Shown: piece after piece, positions 56,485 through 64,000 of the stretch | Layout: each line of letters opens with the position of its first letter | Numbering within the stretch: the first letter of the stretch is position 1 | DNA from: Shewanella psychromarinicola | GTDB lineage: Bacteria > Pseudomonadota > Gammaproteobacteria > Enterobacterales > Shewanellaceae | Direction of reading: 5' to 3' | Assembly: GCF_003855155.1 (NCBI RefSeq) | Contig: NZ_CP034073.1 | Span: forward strand, 2,356,001-2,420,000 | DNA: 64,000 nt | Notes under the pieces: generated by a model | Databases searched by the model: none | What the model was told of the DNA's origin: nothing | What the model saw: the letters and a program-made list of their open reading frames with translations, nothing else | Made by a program: the position numbers and the translations under genes

Positions 56485-57186
56485 ATGCCCAACGAAATTA
56501 CATTATTAGAACAAACCAAACATGGTGATTTAAAACTGACTCCAAGTGATTTTTTACACGTGGCAGAACAGCACATTGTGCCTGTAACCTTACATGAAAT
56601 TAATCGCGCTGCCACTGAATATCCTATCGTATTCGTTAAAAATAGTGACACAAACGAGTTTCAATCAGTTGCTATGCTAGGGTTAAAGCCTGGTCAGAAT
56701 CTAAGTGTAAAAGACGGCAAATGGCAAGGCTTGTATATTCCTGCGGTTGTACGAGATTATCCTCTTGGCTTAGTCGTTAACCCAGACGTTAAAGATAAAG
56801 TGTGGATTGGCATTCGTGAAAATGCTAAAGAAGTGACTAAAGAAGACGGCCAAGCATTATTTGAAGAGGGTAAAGAAACCCCATTTTTAGAAGCGCGTAA
56901 GCAAGCATTGATTAGTCACTATGAACAAGATCAAGCTACACGGGGTATTTTGAGCTTTTTAGATGAAAAAGGCTTGTTGATTAATCAGACTCTAACTGTT
57001 GATGTCGCCGGTGAAAAACGTAATATTAATGGTTTATATCTTATTGATGAAGCTAAATTAAATGCACTAACCGATGAAGAGTTCATTGAGCTTAAAAAGC
57101 GTGGTTTACTCGGTCCTATATACGGTCATTTAGGCTCACTTAACCAAGTTAATCGCTTAGCTCGAATTGAAGCGCTGGGTCGATAG
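56485..57186 (+). CDS. SapC family protein
   Basis: A 233-residue soluble protein of the SapC family (Pfam SapC; first named from the Campylobacter S-layer locus), function not established. It starts MPNEITLLEQTKHGDLKL and includes YPIVFVKNS, LYIPAVVRDYPLGLV and an acidic-to-helical C-terminal half. ATG 56485 follows AAGGAG; a longer frame from 56467 passes through it. The gene is monocistronic with a palindromic terminator. Confidence 0.85.
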   Translation: MPNEITLLEQTKHGDLKLTPSDFLHVAEQHIVPVTLHEINRAATEYPIVFVKNSDTNEFQSVAMLGLKPGQNLSVKDGKWQGLYIPAVVRDYPLGLVVNPDVKDKVWIGIRENAKEVTKEDGQALFEEGKETPFLEARKQALISHYEQDQATRGILSFLDEKGLLINQTLTVDVAGEKRNINGLYLIDEAKLNALTDEEFIELKKRGLLGPIYGHLGSLNQVNRLARIEALGR

Positions 57187-57203
57187 TGTCGTAAGGTTAT
57201 ATT

Positions 57204-57233
57204 AAAACAGGCACTCAATTGAGTGCCTGTTTT
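57204..57233 (+). terminator. Terminator of the SapC gene
   Basis: AAAACAGGCACTCAA (57204-57218) is followed directly by its complement TTGAGTGCCTGTTTT (57219-57233). Confidence 0.88.
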
Positions 57234-57291
57234 GTTTTAAGAAGCTAAAATGCAATAAATAGAGCGCTTAAATCGAATACATTTCAGATAC

Positions 57292-57320
57292 AAAAAAGCC
57301 ACTCATTGAGTGGCTTTTTT
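57292..57320 (-). terminator. Terminator of the tRNA operon
   Basis: AAAAAAGCCACTCA (57292-57305) pairs with TGAGTGGCTTTTTT (57307-57320). It lies eight bases after the tRNA-Thr CCA end. Confidence 0.9.
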
Positions 57321-57327
57321 GTTTTTA

Positions 57328-57403
<76 letters not shown>

Positions 57404-57410
57404 TAAATTG

Positions 57411-57486
57411 TGGTGCCCGAACCCGGAATCGAACCAGGGACACGAGGATTTTCAATCCTCTGCTCTACCGACTGAGCTATTCGGGC
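57411..57486 (-). tRNA. tRNA-Phe (anticodon GAA)
   Basis: On the minus strand a complete 76-nt tRNA: acceptor GCCCGAA/TTCGGGC, AGCTCAGTCGGTAGAGCA, anticodon stem-loop GGATTGAAAATCC with anticodon GAA, T-arm GGTTCGATTCC and encoded CCA. First gene of the tRNA-Phe/tRNA-Thr operon. Confidence 0.97.
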
Positions 57487-57567
57487 AACTAACTAAGTGT
57501 CAGTTAACTACTACAGACTAAGTATTAACTTGGTAATCAATACCTGTCTCGTCTGGAGTGCGCACAT

Positions 57568-57594
57568 AGTATAGTGATGGTTTTTATCGTGCAA
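57568..57594 (-). promoter_or_regulatory. Promoter of the tRNA operon
   Basis: On the minus strand TTGCAC (57594-57589) and TATACT (57573-57568) are 15 bases apart, followed by a GC-rich stretch (GTGCGCACTCC) typical of growth-rate-controlled stable RNA promoters. Confidence 0.6.
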
Positions 57595-57700
57595 GTGGTT
57601 TTTCAAATGTTTTCACTCGTTCGGCTAGTTAATGTGCAAACGGGTGGTTTTTTATAAGTAATTGATGATTTTTAACGCGAAGGGGGGAATTAATATACTA

Positions 57701-58003
57701 AGGCCTGTTGATCTTTCAATGTTGTTTTTGCAGCGAATTGTAGCTCATTACTTAACATGAGCTACAAGGCAGGGGCTTTGTGGTGTAGTTATGCTACATA
57801 AAAAGCCGATAACGCAGTAGAAATGACCAACAAACGCTGCCCGAAGGGGTCGGCTAAAAACGTTTTACCCTTTGTTGAGTGAGTCTTTGATAAGCGAGTG
57901 TTGCTTAGATTGCTAGGCAGCAATCCACTCGCCTCGATTAAAACGTTTTTATCTCGAACAAAATTATCTCGAACAAAATTTAACCAGCGAAGATCAACAG
58001 GCC
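57701..58003. mobile_element. Structured MITE-like element after the tRNA operon
   Basis: About 303 bp bounded by inverted GGCCTGTTGATCTT (left 57702-57715, right on the other strand 58003-57990), with CTA next to each end. It contains nested complementary segments: GTAGCTCAT/ATGAGCTAC, TAAAAACGTTTTA (57855-57867) with TAAAACGTTTTTA (57939-57951), and GCGAGTG/CACTCGC (57894-57900 with 57926-57932). A 15-bp unit TTATCTCGAACAAAA occurs twice in tandem (57949-57978). No reading frame. Confidence 0.72.
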
Positions 58004-58543
58004 CTAGTCATGCAGTATATCGGTGAGCGTAACTGTGTCAGTTTCCTATAAAGAAAGGCAAAACCCAGCTAATAGCAGGCATAATCCATTTACTGATTTT
58101 CTTTAAGCCATTTTGAGGTTAACCATAGTCGTTAATAGCATTAAGAGGGGGGAGCGATATAAGACATCCTAAGTAAGATGCGTTTAAGCGCTGACTTTGC
58201 TTGGCTCTATAAGCTAAAAAGACAACTGTTATTACCTCATACTTAACGTTGAGTACTCGCTATTAACCTTGTATACCCCATATATAGAGTGTTCAATTCC
58301 CATTGTGGGTTCGTTTTCTATCCTAGTTAACCGGACTCGAACCAGTAACGGACAAGTGTATGCGTTGTTTCTTACTATAATGGGTATTTACCGCTCTTGT
58401 ACCGACTTAAACGGTTAATCATCCTCACAGATAATATTGGTTAACAATTCATTTCTATTTTATCGAATGAATACTCCTATATTTAGCAGTTTTCTTTACT
58501 AAAAATGACGTTAATATGTTGTGAGTTTATTGAGGAAGGTAAC
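58004..58543. other. Gene-free region after the MITE-like element
   Basis: No supported gene in about 540 bp. An isolated tRNA T-arm-like sequence lies at 58330-58346 (minus strand; 5-bp stem ACTGG/CCGGT, loop TTCGAGT) without the rest of a tRNA. The promoter of the b561-yceI operon should be near the 3' end. Confidence 0.45.
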
Positions 58544-59098
58544 ATGTTAAAAAACACTTCAGCTGGCTATGGATTAATAACCATTTTGACCCATTGGTTG
58601 TCCGCCATCGCAGTTATTAGCCTTTTTAGTGTAGGTTATTGGATGGTTGATCTTACGTACTACAGTAGTTGGTACCAAACTGCGCCATATGTTCATAAAA
58701 GTATTGGTCTGCTGTTACTCGGATTAACCTTGTTAAGATTAGTGTGGCGAGCTATGTCACTAACGCCTAGTGCATTACCTAACCATCAGCCATGGGAAAA
58801 ACGTATGGCAACCTGGGCACATGCTAGTCTTTATACGTTAATGCTGCTGATTATGTTTTCAGGAATTATGATTTCTACAGCAGATGGTAGGGATATTTGG
58901 ATTTTTGACTGGTTTGCCGTGCCGTTTCCTAATGCTTTTATTGACGAACAAGCTGATATTGCCGGTGTTATACATCAATACCTTGCTTATAGCTTAATTG
59001 GCCTAGTTGTGTTGCATAGCGCAGGTGCGATTAAGCATCATATTATAGATAAAGATAATACTCTGAAAAGAATGCTTATTCCCAACCGTGTTCGTTAA
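58544..59098 (+). CDS. Cytochrome b561 (YceJ-like)
   Basis: A 184-residue membrane cytochrome b561 with four hydrophobic segments and conserved heme-ligand histidines in LITILTHWLSAIAVI, YVHKSIGLLLLGL, TWAHASLYTLMLL and VIHQYLAYSLIGL. Members move electrons from quinol. ATG 58544 follows GAGGAAGG; the frame from 58505 is longer without support. The next gene is yceI, as in the E. coli yceJ-yceI pair. Confidence 0.92.
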   Translation: MLKNTSAGYGLITILTHWLSAIAVISLFSVGYWMVDLTYYSSWYQTAPYVHKSIGLLLLGLTLLRLVWRAMSLTPSALPNHQPWEKRMATWAHASLYTLMLLIMFSGIMISTADGRDIWIFDWFAVPFPNAFIDEQADIAGVIHQYLAYSLIGLVVLHSAGAIKHHIIDKDNTLKRMLIPNRVR

Positions 59099-59222
59099 CA
59101 GTTGTATTGGTTAACAATCTAATTAATCGTCGGTTCAGCTAACGGTTATGTTCGATGATGATGACTCTATTTATTAACTCTACCTATTTACCATTAACGC
59201 TTAATTTAAAGGAATAAAAATC

Positions 59223-59798
59223 ATGAAAAAACACCTTATTGCAGCCATAATCGGTTCAACGCTTATGTTACCCGTTGCAGCTAATGCGGCCGACTATGTT
59301 ATCGACACCCAAGGTGCACATGCATCGATTCAATTTAGTGTTAACCATTTAGGTTATAGTTTTGTGGTAGGACGTTTTAATGAGTTTTCAGGTGACTTTA
59401 GCTTTGATGCTAACAAATTGGCTGATGCCAAACTGAACGTCAAAATTAACACTAACAGTGTTGATTCAAATCACGCCGAACGTGACAAGCATTTGCGCAG
59501 TGAAGACTTTTTAAATACCAGTAAATTCTCTCAAGCCACTTTTACGTCGACATCCATAGTGGATAAAGGTAATAACCAGTTTGTGATTAATGGTGATTTT
59601 ACCTTAAATGGCGTGACCAAACCCCTAACCATAGATGCCGTTGCCATTGGTGAAGGTAAAGATCCATGGGGAGGTTACCGTGCAGGCTTTAGTGGTACAA
59701 CGACATTTGCGATGAAAGACTTCGATGTCAAAATGGATTTAGGTCCTGCTTCTGCTAACGTTGAATTAGCATTAGTAGTGGAAGGCATTAAGCAATAA
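59223..59798 (+). CDS. yceI: YceI family periplasmic protein
   Basis: A 191-residue lipocalin-like YceI protein, exported by a signal peptide (IIGSTLMLPVAANAAD). Members bind polyisoprenoids such as ubiquinone-8. Motifs: HASIQFSVNHLGYSFVVGRF, HAERDKHLRSEDFLNTSKF, GDFTLNGVTKPL and a C-terminal GPASANVELALVVE. It follows the cytochrome b561 gene by 124 bp and probably shares its transcript; together they suggest a quinone-linked function. Confidence 0.95.
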   Translation: MKKHLIAAIIGSTLMLPVAANAADYVIDTQGAHASIQFSVNHLGYSFVVGRFNEFSGDFSFDANKLADAKLNVKINTNSVDSNHAERDKHLRSEDFLNTSKFSQATFTSTSIVDKGNNQFVINGDFTLNGVTKPLTIDAVAIGEGKDPWGGYRAGFSGTTTFAMKDFDVKMDLGPASANVELALVVEGIKQ

Positions 59799-59901
59799 TG
59801 AACACTATGAGTTCACTAACTGGCATCAGGTAGAGTAATAAATGAGCGCCCACCGACGCCACTTCGTGTCGAACAACGAGGTTTTTCGATGAAGGTGATA
59901 T

Positions 59902-59935
59902 AATAAAGCCGCTTAGTAAAGCGGCTTTATTTTTA
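59902..59935. terminator. Bidirectional terminator
   Basis: AATAAAGCCGCTT (59902-59914) pairs with AAGCGGCTTTATT (59919-59931), between the convergent yceI and yggX genes. Confidence 0.88.
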
Positions 59936-59962
59936 GGTAAAACAATTGATTATATTGACTGG

Positions 59963-60241
59963 TTACTCGTCTTCAGCTGGCGGAACATAGCCTTCAATTT
60001 CAACGTCTTTACCTTCAAATAAAAAATTAGTCATTTGCTCTTCAAGAAATTTACGGTCATCAACATTCATCATATTGAGTTTTTTCTCATTAATGAGCAT
60101 GGTTTGCTTCTGTTGCCATAAGCCCCAAGCTTCTTTACTGATATTATCAAAAATGCGCTTACCCAATTCGCCAGGGTATAGCTGAAAATCTAAGCCGTCA
60201 GCGGATTTGTTTAAATGTTGACAGTGAACGGTGCGAGCCAT
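59963..60241 (-). CDS. yggX: Probable Fe(II)-trafficking protein YggX
   Basis: A 92-residue protein linked to protection of Fe-S clusters against oxidation. It has [20 protein letters not shown] with the conserved Cys7, [19 protein letters not shown] and [20 protein letters not shown]. It follows mutY by 34 bp on the same strand; the mutY-yggX pair is conserved in Enterobacteria and links base repair to Fe-S upkeep. Confidence 0.96.
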   Translation of the reverse strand: MARTVHCQHLNKSADGLDFQLYPGELGKRIFDNISKEAWGLWQQKQTMLINEKKLNMMNVDDRKFLEEQMTNFLFEGKDVEIEGYVPPAEDE

Positions 60242-60275
60242 GATGATCCCTTACTAACTTTAATTACGATAAAAA

Positions 60276-61349
60276 TTAATGTGTCGCGAAAAGTACGGCT
60301 AAATTAGCCAAAATACGTTCTGTGGCAGCTGCCAACCCGACTTTCGCAGGTTGTTCTATGTTATACCAGAGTGCCGAGGTTTGTTCCATGATACCGCTAG
60401 CGAGATCTGGAGATAGTTCAACTAATACCGGGTGAATATCCAGATGAAAGTGACTGAATGTATGCCTAAATCCTGCAAGCCCTTGCTCTGACTCTGTCAA
60501 ATTATGCAGGCTTAAATAATCATTTATTTCTGCTTGGTGCTCAAATTGCGGAAAACACCATAATCCCCCCCATATCCCCGCGGGTGGACGTTGAATAAGC
60601 TGAACTTTTACTGAATCTTCGCTGCTATCGACTAAAACCAGCATAAAAGCAGATTTTTCTGGAGTGATTTTTTTAGGTTTTTTACCTGGATATTGACTTT
60701 GAAGACCGCTTTGTTGAGCCACACAATCAATTGCCACAGGGCAAGCTGCGCAATTGGGTTTACTGCGGGTGCAAACACTTGAACCAATATCCATCATTGC
60801 TTGGTTAAATTTTTCAACATCTTTGACTGGCGTTAATGTGTCGGTTAATTGCCATAATTGCTGCTCAACGTTTTTTTGTCCAGGCCAGCCTTCAATAGCA
60901 CCATGTCTGGCCAATACCCGTTTTACATTACCATCTAAAATAGGGTGGTGTTGTCCGAGCGATAAGGATAAGACTGCGCCAGCAGTCGATTTACCTATTC
61001 CAGATAAAGCCACTACATCATCAAACTGAGTAGGGAACTCGCCGTTAAAGGCATCGCGAATATGCTGAGCTGCTTTATGTAAATTACGTGCTCTGGCGTA
61101 ATAGCCTAAGCCCGTCCACAAATGCAGCACCTCATCTTGATGAGCATTAGCAAGATCTATAACGCTAGGGAAACGCGCTATAAATTTTTGGAAATAGGGA
61201 ATCACAGTTGCGACTTGAGTTTGCTGGAGCATGATCTCCGACACCCAAACACGGTAAGGCGTTTTATTGATCTGCCAAGGCAGTGATTTACGACCATGTA
61301 GGTCATACCAAGCGATGATACGCTCAGAAAATGGAGTCAGATTTTTCAT
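60276..61349 (-). CDS. mutY: A/G-specific adenine glycosylase MutY
   Basis: MutY removes adenine paired with 8-oxoguanine. The 357 residues contain the catalytic Glu region [17 protein letters not shown], the helix-hairpin-helix [15 protein letters not shown], the catalytic Asp in [12 protein letters not shown], the 4Fe-4S cluster Cys (spacing C-x6-C-x2-C-x5-[18 protein letters not shown]) and a C-terminal MutT-like domain ([20 protein letters not shown]). It is divergent from trmB. Confidence 0.97.
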   Translation of the reverse strand: MKNLTPFSERIIAWYDLHGRKSLPWQINKTPYRVWVSEIMLQQTQVATVIPYFQKFIARFPSVIDLANAHQDEVLHLWTGLGYYARARNLHKAAQHIRDAFNGEFPTQFDDVVALSGIGKSTAGAVLSLSLGQHHPILDGNVKRVLARHGAIEGWPGQKNVEQQLWQLTDTLTPVKDVEKFNQAMMDIGSSVCTRSKPNCAACPVAIDCVAQQSGLQSQYPGKKPKKITPEKSAFMLVLVDSSEDSVKVQLIQRPPAGIWGGLWCFPQFEHQAEINDYLSLHNLTESEQGLAGFRHTFSHFHLDIHPVLVELSPDLASGIMEQTSALWYNIEQPAKVGLAAATERILANLAVLFATH

Positions 61350-61599
61350 GGGCGCAGTGTAGCCATAGGCATTTTATTACACAAGTAGCCAGGCTATTTT
61401 AAATCACTCGTTTACACCAAATTAGCGTAAACATGTGCAATCAGTTTAGGTATAATGGCCCACTGACTTTAAAAATGATCTGTTACAGATAACAATTGCG
61501 TAATGTGCAGCTAAAAAGTGGCTACCATGGCATTTAGCCACTAACCCATTTAATCACTCGCTATAACAGCACAAGAAGTACGCAGACAATGAGGCAAAG

Positions 61600-62316
61600 A
61601 TGAGCGACGTTACCACAGCTGAATTTAACGAAGACGGTAAATACATTCGTAAAATCAGAAGTTTTGTTTTACGTGAAGGCCGTTTAACCAAAGGCCAATC
61701 TCAAGCAATTGAAGCACATTGGCCAGCAATGGGACTTGATTACACTCCACAACCGTTGGATTTAAACCAAGTGTTTGGTCGCGATGCTGATACCGTTCTA
61801 GAAATAGGTTTTGGTATGGGTGCATCATTAGTGCAAATGGCAAAAGCAGCCCCAGAACAAAATTTTATTGGCATAGAAGTCCATAAGCCTGGCATTGGTA
61901 CGTGTCTTTCTGAGGCCGGTGCTGCTGAAGTTACTAACTTACGTGTATATCACCATGATGCAATGGAAGTGCTAGAGCACAGTATTCTTGATGGTTCACT
62001 TGCGCGGGTACAATTGTTTTTCCCCGATCCATGGCATAAAAAACGTCATAACAAGCGTCGGATTGTACAAGCTGAGTTTGTACAGCTAGTCCGTCGTAAG
62101 CTTAAAATTGGTGGTGTGTTTCACATGGCAACCGATTGGGAAAATTACAGCGAGCATATGTTAGACATAATGAATGCTGCTGAAGGTTATAATAATCAAT
62201 CAACAACTGGTACAGTTGTCGAACGTCCAGACCACCGTCCGCTTACAAAGTTTGAAGCAAGAGGCCACAGACTTGGTCACGGCGTATGGGATATCATGTT
62301 TGAGCGTATCGCTTAA
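61600..62316 (+). CDS. trmB: tRNA (guanine-46-N7) methyltransferase TrmB
   Basis: TrmB makes m7G46 in tRNA variable loops. The 238 residues show the AdoMet-binding [15 protein letters not shown], the [14 protein letters not shown] catalytic motif near residue 148 and the C-terminal [19 protein letters not shown]. It starts about 250 bp from the divergent mutY and precedes yggL, the E. coli arrangement. Confidence 0.97.
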   Translation: MSDVTTAEFNEDGKYIRKIRSFVLREGRLTKGQSQAIEAHWPAMGLDYTPQPLDLNQVFGRDADTVLEIGFGMGASLVQMAKAAPEQNFIGIEVHKPGIGTCLSEAGAAEVTNLRVYHHDAMEVLEHSILDGSLARVQLFFPDPWHKKRHNKRRIVQAEFVQLVRRKLKIGGVFHMATDWENYSEHMLDIMNAAEGYNNQSTTGTVVERPDHRPLTKFEARGHRLGHGVWDIMFERIA

Positions 62317-62352
62317 TCACTACTACACTTTTTAGCAATCGGAGAATACACC

Positions 62353-62679
62353 ATGGCGCAAAATCGCAGTCGACGTTTACGTAAAAAATTACGAGTTGAT
62401 GAATTTCAAGAATTAGGTTTCGAAATGAACTGGACATTTAATGAGTCAGTTTCTGAACAAGATATCGATAGTTTGGTTGATCAGTTTATTGCTCAAGTGA
62501 TTGAACCACGTCAATTAGGTTTCCACGGTGGTGGACACAAGCAATGGGAAGGCATTATGGCTACCCAAACTATCGGTAAATGTACTGATGAAGATATTGC
62601 AGCAGTCAATGCATTCTGGAAAGACAAGCCAGTTTCTGACCTTGAAGTCAGTGATTTATATGATATTTGGTGGGGTTAA
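62353..62679 (+). CDS. yggL: YggL family protein (DUF469)
   Basis: A 108-residue protein of the DUF469/YggL family. E. coli YggL has been found to bind the 50S subunit and affect ribosome assembly. Family motifs: NRSRRLRKKLRVDEFQELGF, DQFIAQVIEPRQLGFHGGG and DLEVSDLYDIWWG. GGAG precedes the ATG. It follows trmB by 36 bp and precedes glsB by six bases. Confidence 0.95.
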   Translation: MAQNRSRRLRKKLRVDEFQELGFEMNWTFNESVSEQDIDSLVDQFIAQVIEPRQLGFHGGGHKQWEGIMATQTIGKCTDEDIAAVNAFWKDKPVSDLEVSDLYDIWWG

Positions 62680-62685
62680 GCTAAA

Positions 62686-63600
62686 TTGCCAGAGCAATTA
62701 TTACTTCAAGACGCTGTCGATAAAGTAAGATCGCTATTGGGTAAAGGTAAGGTGGCAGGATATATTCCTGCTCTTGCCTGCGTTGACCCCAACAAAATAG
62801 GTATTGCAGTTACCACCATTGACGGTCAAACAATTGGTGCGGGTGATTATCTTGAACCTTTTTCCATTCAAAGTATTTCTAAAGTCTTTAGCCTGACTCA
62901 GGCACTTAATTTATATACAGAAGAAGAAATCTGGAGTCGAGTGGGTAAAGAACCTTCTGGGCATTCATTTAACTCGCTTGTACAGGTTGAATTAGAGCGT
63001 GGCAAACCACGGAATCCATTTATTAATGCTGGCGCGTTAGTCATTGCGGACTTGTTGCAAGCACGCTTGGGTGCACCTAAACATCATATGCTTGAGGTGG
63101 TGCGTCAGTTGAGCCAAAATACCACATTAGCCTTCGACAAAGTGGTAGCAGATTCTGAGTATCAATTTAGTGCACGTAATGCTTCTATTGCCTATTTAAT
63201 GAAGTCATTTGGTAATTTTAATGGCGACGTGAATACCGTACTTAAAAGCTATTTTCATTATTGTGCGTTAAGGATGAATTGTGCAGATTTGTCCCGGGCG
63301 ATGTTTTATTTGGCCAATCGTGGTAAGACACTCGATGGCGATAGCTTAGTCTCACCAGTGCAAACTCGGCAGCTTAATGCATTACTCGCAACGTCTGGAT
63401 TATACGATGGCGCAGGCGAGTTTGCTTACCGAGTGGGTATGCCGGGTAAAAGTGGCGTAGGCGGCGGTATTATTGCGATTATTCCTGGTGACATGTCTAT
63501 CTGTGTGTGGTCGCCTGAACTCGACAATAATGGCAATTCATTGGCAGGTACAGCCTTACTTGAGCATTTAAGCCAGCAGTTAGGTCGTTCAATTTTTTAA
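62686..63600 (+). CDS. glsB: Glutaminase
   Basis: Hydrolyses glutamine to glutamate and ammonia; a serine-dependent beta-lactamase-fold enzyme. The 304 residues show the catalytic [15 protein letters not shown] (Ser and Lys of SxxK), [28 protein letters not shown] and the [15 protein letters not shown] end. The start is TTG 62686, six bases after the yggL stop, with GGGG in the end of yggL as possible ribosome binding site; no ATG is available near it. Such glutaminases often raise acid tolerance in E. coli, but this is not shown here. Confidence 0.94.
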   Translation: MPEQLLLQDAVDKVRSLLGKGKVAGYIPALACVDPNKIGIAVTTIDGQTIGAGDYLEPFSIQSISKVFSLTQALNLYTEEEIWSRVGKEPSGHSFNSLVQVELERGKPRNPFINAGALVIADLLQARLGAPKHHMLEVVRQLSQNTTLAFDKVVADSEYQFSARNASIAYLMKSFGNFNGDVNTVLKSYFHYCALRMNCADLSRAMFYLANRGKTLDGDSLVSPVQTRQLNALLATSGLYDGAGEFAYRVGMPGKSGVGGGIIAIIPGDMSICVWSPELDNNGNSLAGTALLEHLSQQLGRSIF

Positions 63601-63635
63601 TTCCACATCACTTTTTTTAATTTCACATCACTACT

Positions 63636-63686
63636 CGTAAAATAGACTACTTTTTGGTTTATTTTACGAAGAGGGTGGTGTTTTTT
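63636..63686 (+). terminator. Terminator of the trmB-yggL-glsB operon
   Basis: CGTAAAATA (63636-63644) pairs with TATTTTACG (63660-63668), extended by CACTACT/GGGTGGTG-type pairs outside, followed by TTTTTT (63681-63686). Confidence 0.8.
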
Positions 63687-63838
63687 GTTCATTTAGTAGA
63701 TGTTAAATTTTAAATTTTATAAAAACCACTTATAAATCAAGCGACTATACTTGTTGGCATGACTAGTGCTTTATTGTGCTATAACTAATTATATTGAATA
63801 GATTTTATCGATATTCGTTTAACAAAAGGATTTTTATC

Positions 63839-64000
63839 ATGACCAAACAGAAGTTAATTTGTGGTTTAGCGTTAACCAGCATGTTATTCACTGCAGGGGC
63901 ATTGACTCCAGCCATGGCAAAAATGTCAATTAATGATGAAAAGTGTAACGTGACATTAAACTATGACGTGACCGTTGAACCGAAAAGTTTACAGGTCAGT
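63839..64000 (+). CDS. yggN: YggN-like (DUF2884) periplasmic protein, N-terminal part
   Basis: The reading frame opens at ATG 63839 after AAAAGGA and runs off the window, so only 54 residues are visible. It starts with a signal peptide (LICGLALTSMLFTAGALTPA, then MAK) and continues CNVTLNYDVTVEPKSLQVS, which resembles the start of mature YggN (DUF2884, YQCSVTPRDDVILSPQTVQV in E. coli as recalled). Position after yggL and glsB supports it, since yggN neighbours yggL in E. coli. Its function is unknown. Confidence 0.7.
   Translation, partial: MTKQKLICGLALTSMLFTAGALTPAMAKMSINDEKCNVTLNYDVTVEPKSLQVS

Overview
The window is a 64 kb piece of ordinary, mostly core chromosome from a gammaproteobacterium, almost certainly a Shewanella (Alteromonadales). 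The evidence is AT-rich DNA, gene orders shared with E. coli (era-recO-pdxJ-acpS, rpsP-rimM-trmD-rplS, aroF-tyrA next to pheA and raiA, thrLABC, ribF-ileS-lspA-fkpB-ispH, yggX-mutY-trmB-yggL-yggN) and lineage-typical genes such as a TapY2-like pilus protein, xfp, SapC and cytochrome c'. The genus is an inference; no database was searched. No prophage, CRISPR array, transposase gene or defence island was seen.

Layout. 1-3135: end of era, recO, pdxJ, acpS and an Mpo1-like membrane protein. 3196-5418 (minus): corB-like and ypjD/corE-like membrane genes next to ffh (5700-7073). 7303-9258: the rpsP operon behind a promoter and a terminator-like leader hairpin. 9607-14795: aromatic amino-acid genes aroF-tyrA facing pheL-pheA. 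14918-15271: raiA with a perfect CRP-type box. 15791-18299: two respiratory cytochromes, trpR and a small membrane protein. 18549-24584: slyD and the thrLABC operon. 24767-32672: hemerythrin protein, DUF3545, tal-pgi, an OmpA-like porin and phosphoketolase. 33175-37476: alanine/sodium symporter, yaaA, a lipoprotein peptidase and an HlyU-like regulator. 37749-38113: a 10-bp minisatellite. 38182-46135: rpsT, murJ and ribF to ispH. 46444-54122: minor type IV pilin operon pilVWXY1E-tapY2, then two fimT-type pseudopilins on the other strand. 54349-57186: glnB, ndh, sapC. 57328-57486: tRNA-Phe and tRNA-Thr, then about 1 kb without genes holding a MITE-like element. 58544-64000: cytochrome b561-yceI, yggX, mutY, trmB, yggL, glsB and the start of yggN.

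How the genes work together. The aromatic block contains first DAHP synthase, the two chorismate-mutase fusion enzymes for Tyr and Phe, and a Phe-rich leader peptide controlling pheA by attenuation. The thr operon has a Thr/Ile-rich leader with the same architecture, the antiterminator arm being coded in the last codons of the leader peptide. The Tal/Pgi/Xfp sugar-phosphate genes share candidate HexR-type palindromes. The pilin cluster encodes the priming complex of a type IVa pilus.

The most unusual item is PheA. It is about 260 residues longer than E. coli PheA because a complete but active-site-less type I-beta DAHP synthase-like domain is fused to its C-terminus. Other points of interest are a three-copy family of MITE-like repeats, two of which end on the stop codon of a gene, a second structured MITE-like element after the tRNAs, the minisatellite, and a 12-bp near-palindrome shared by the aroF and pheA upstream regions.
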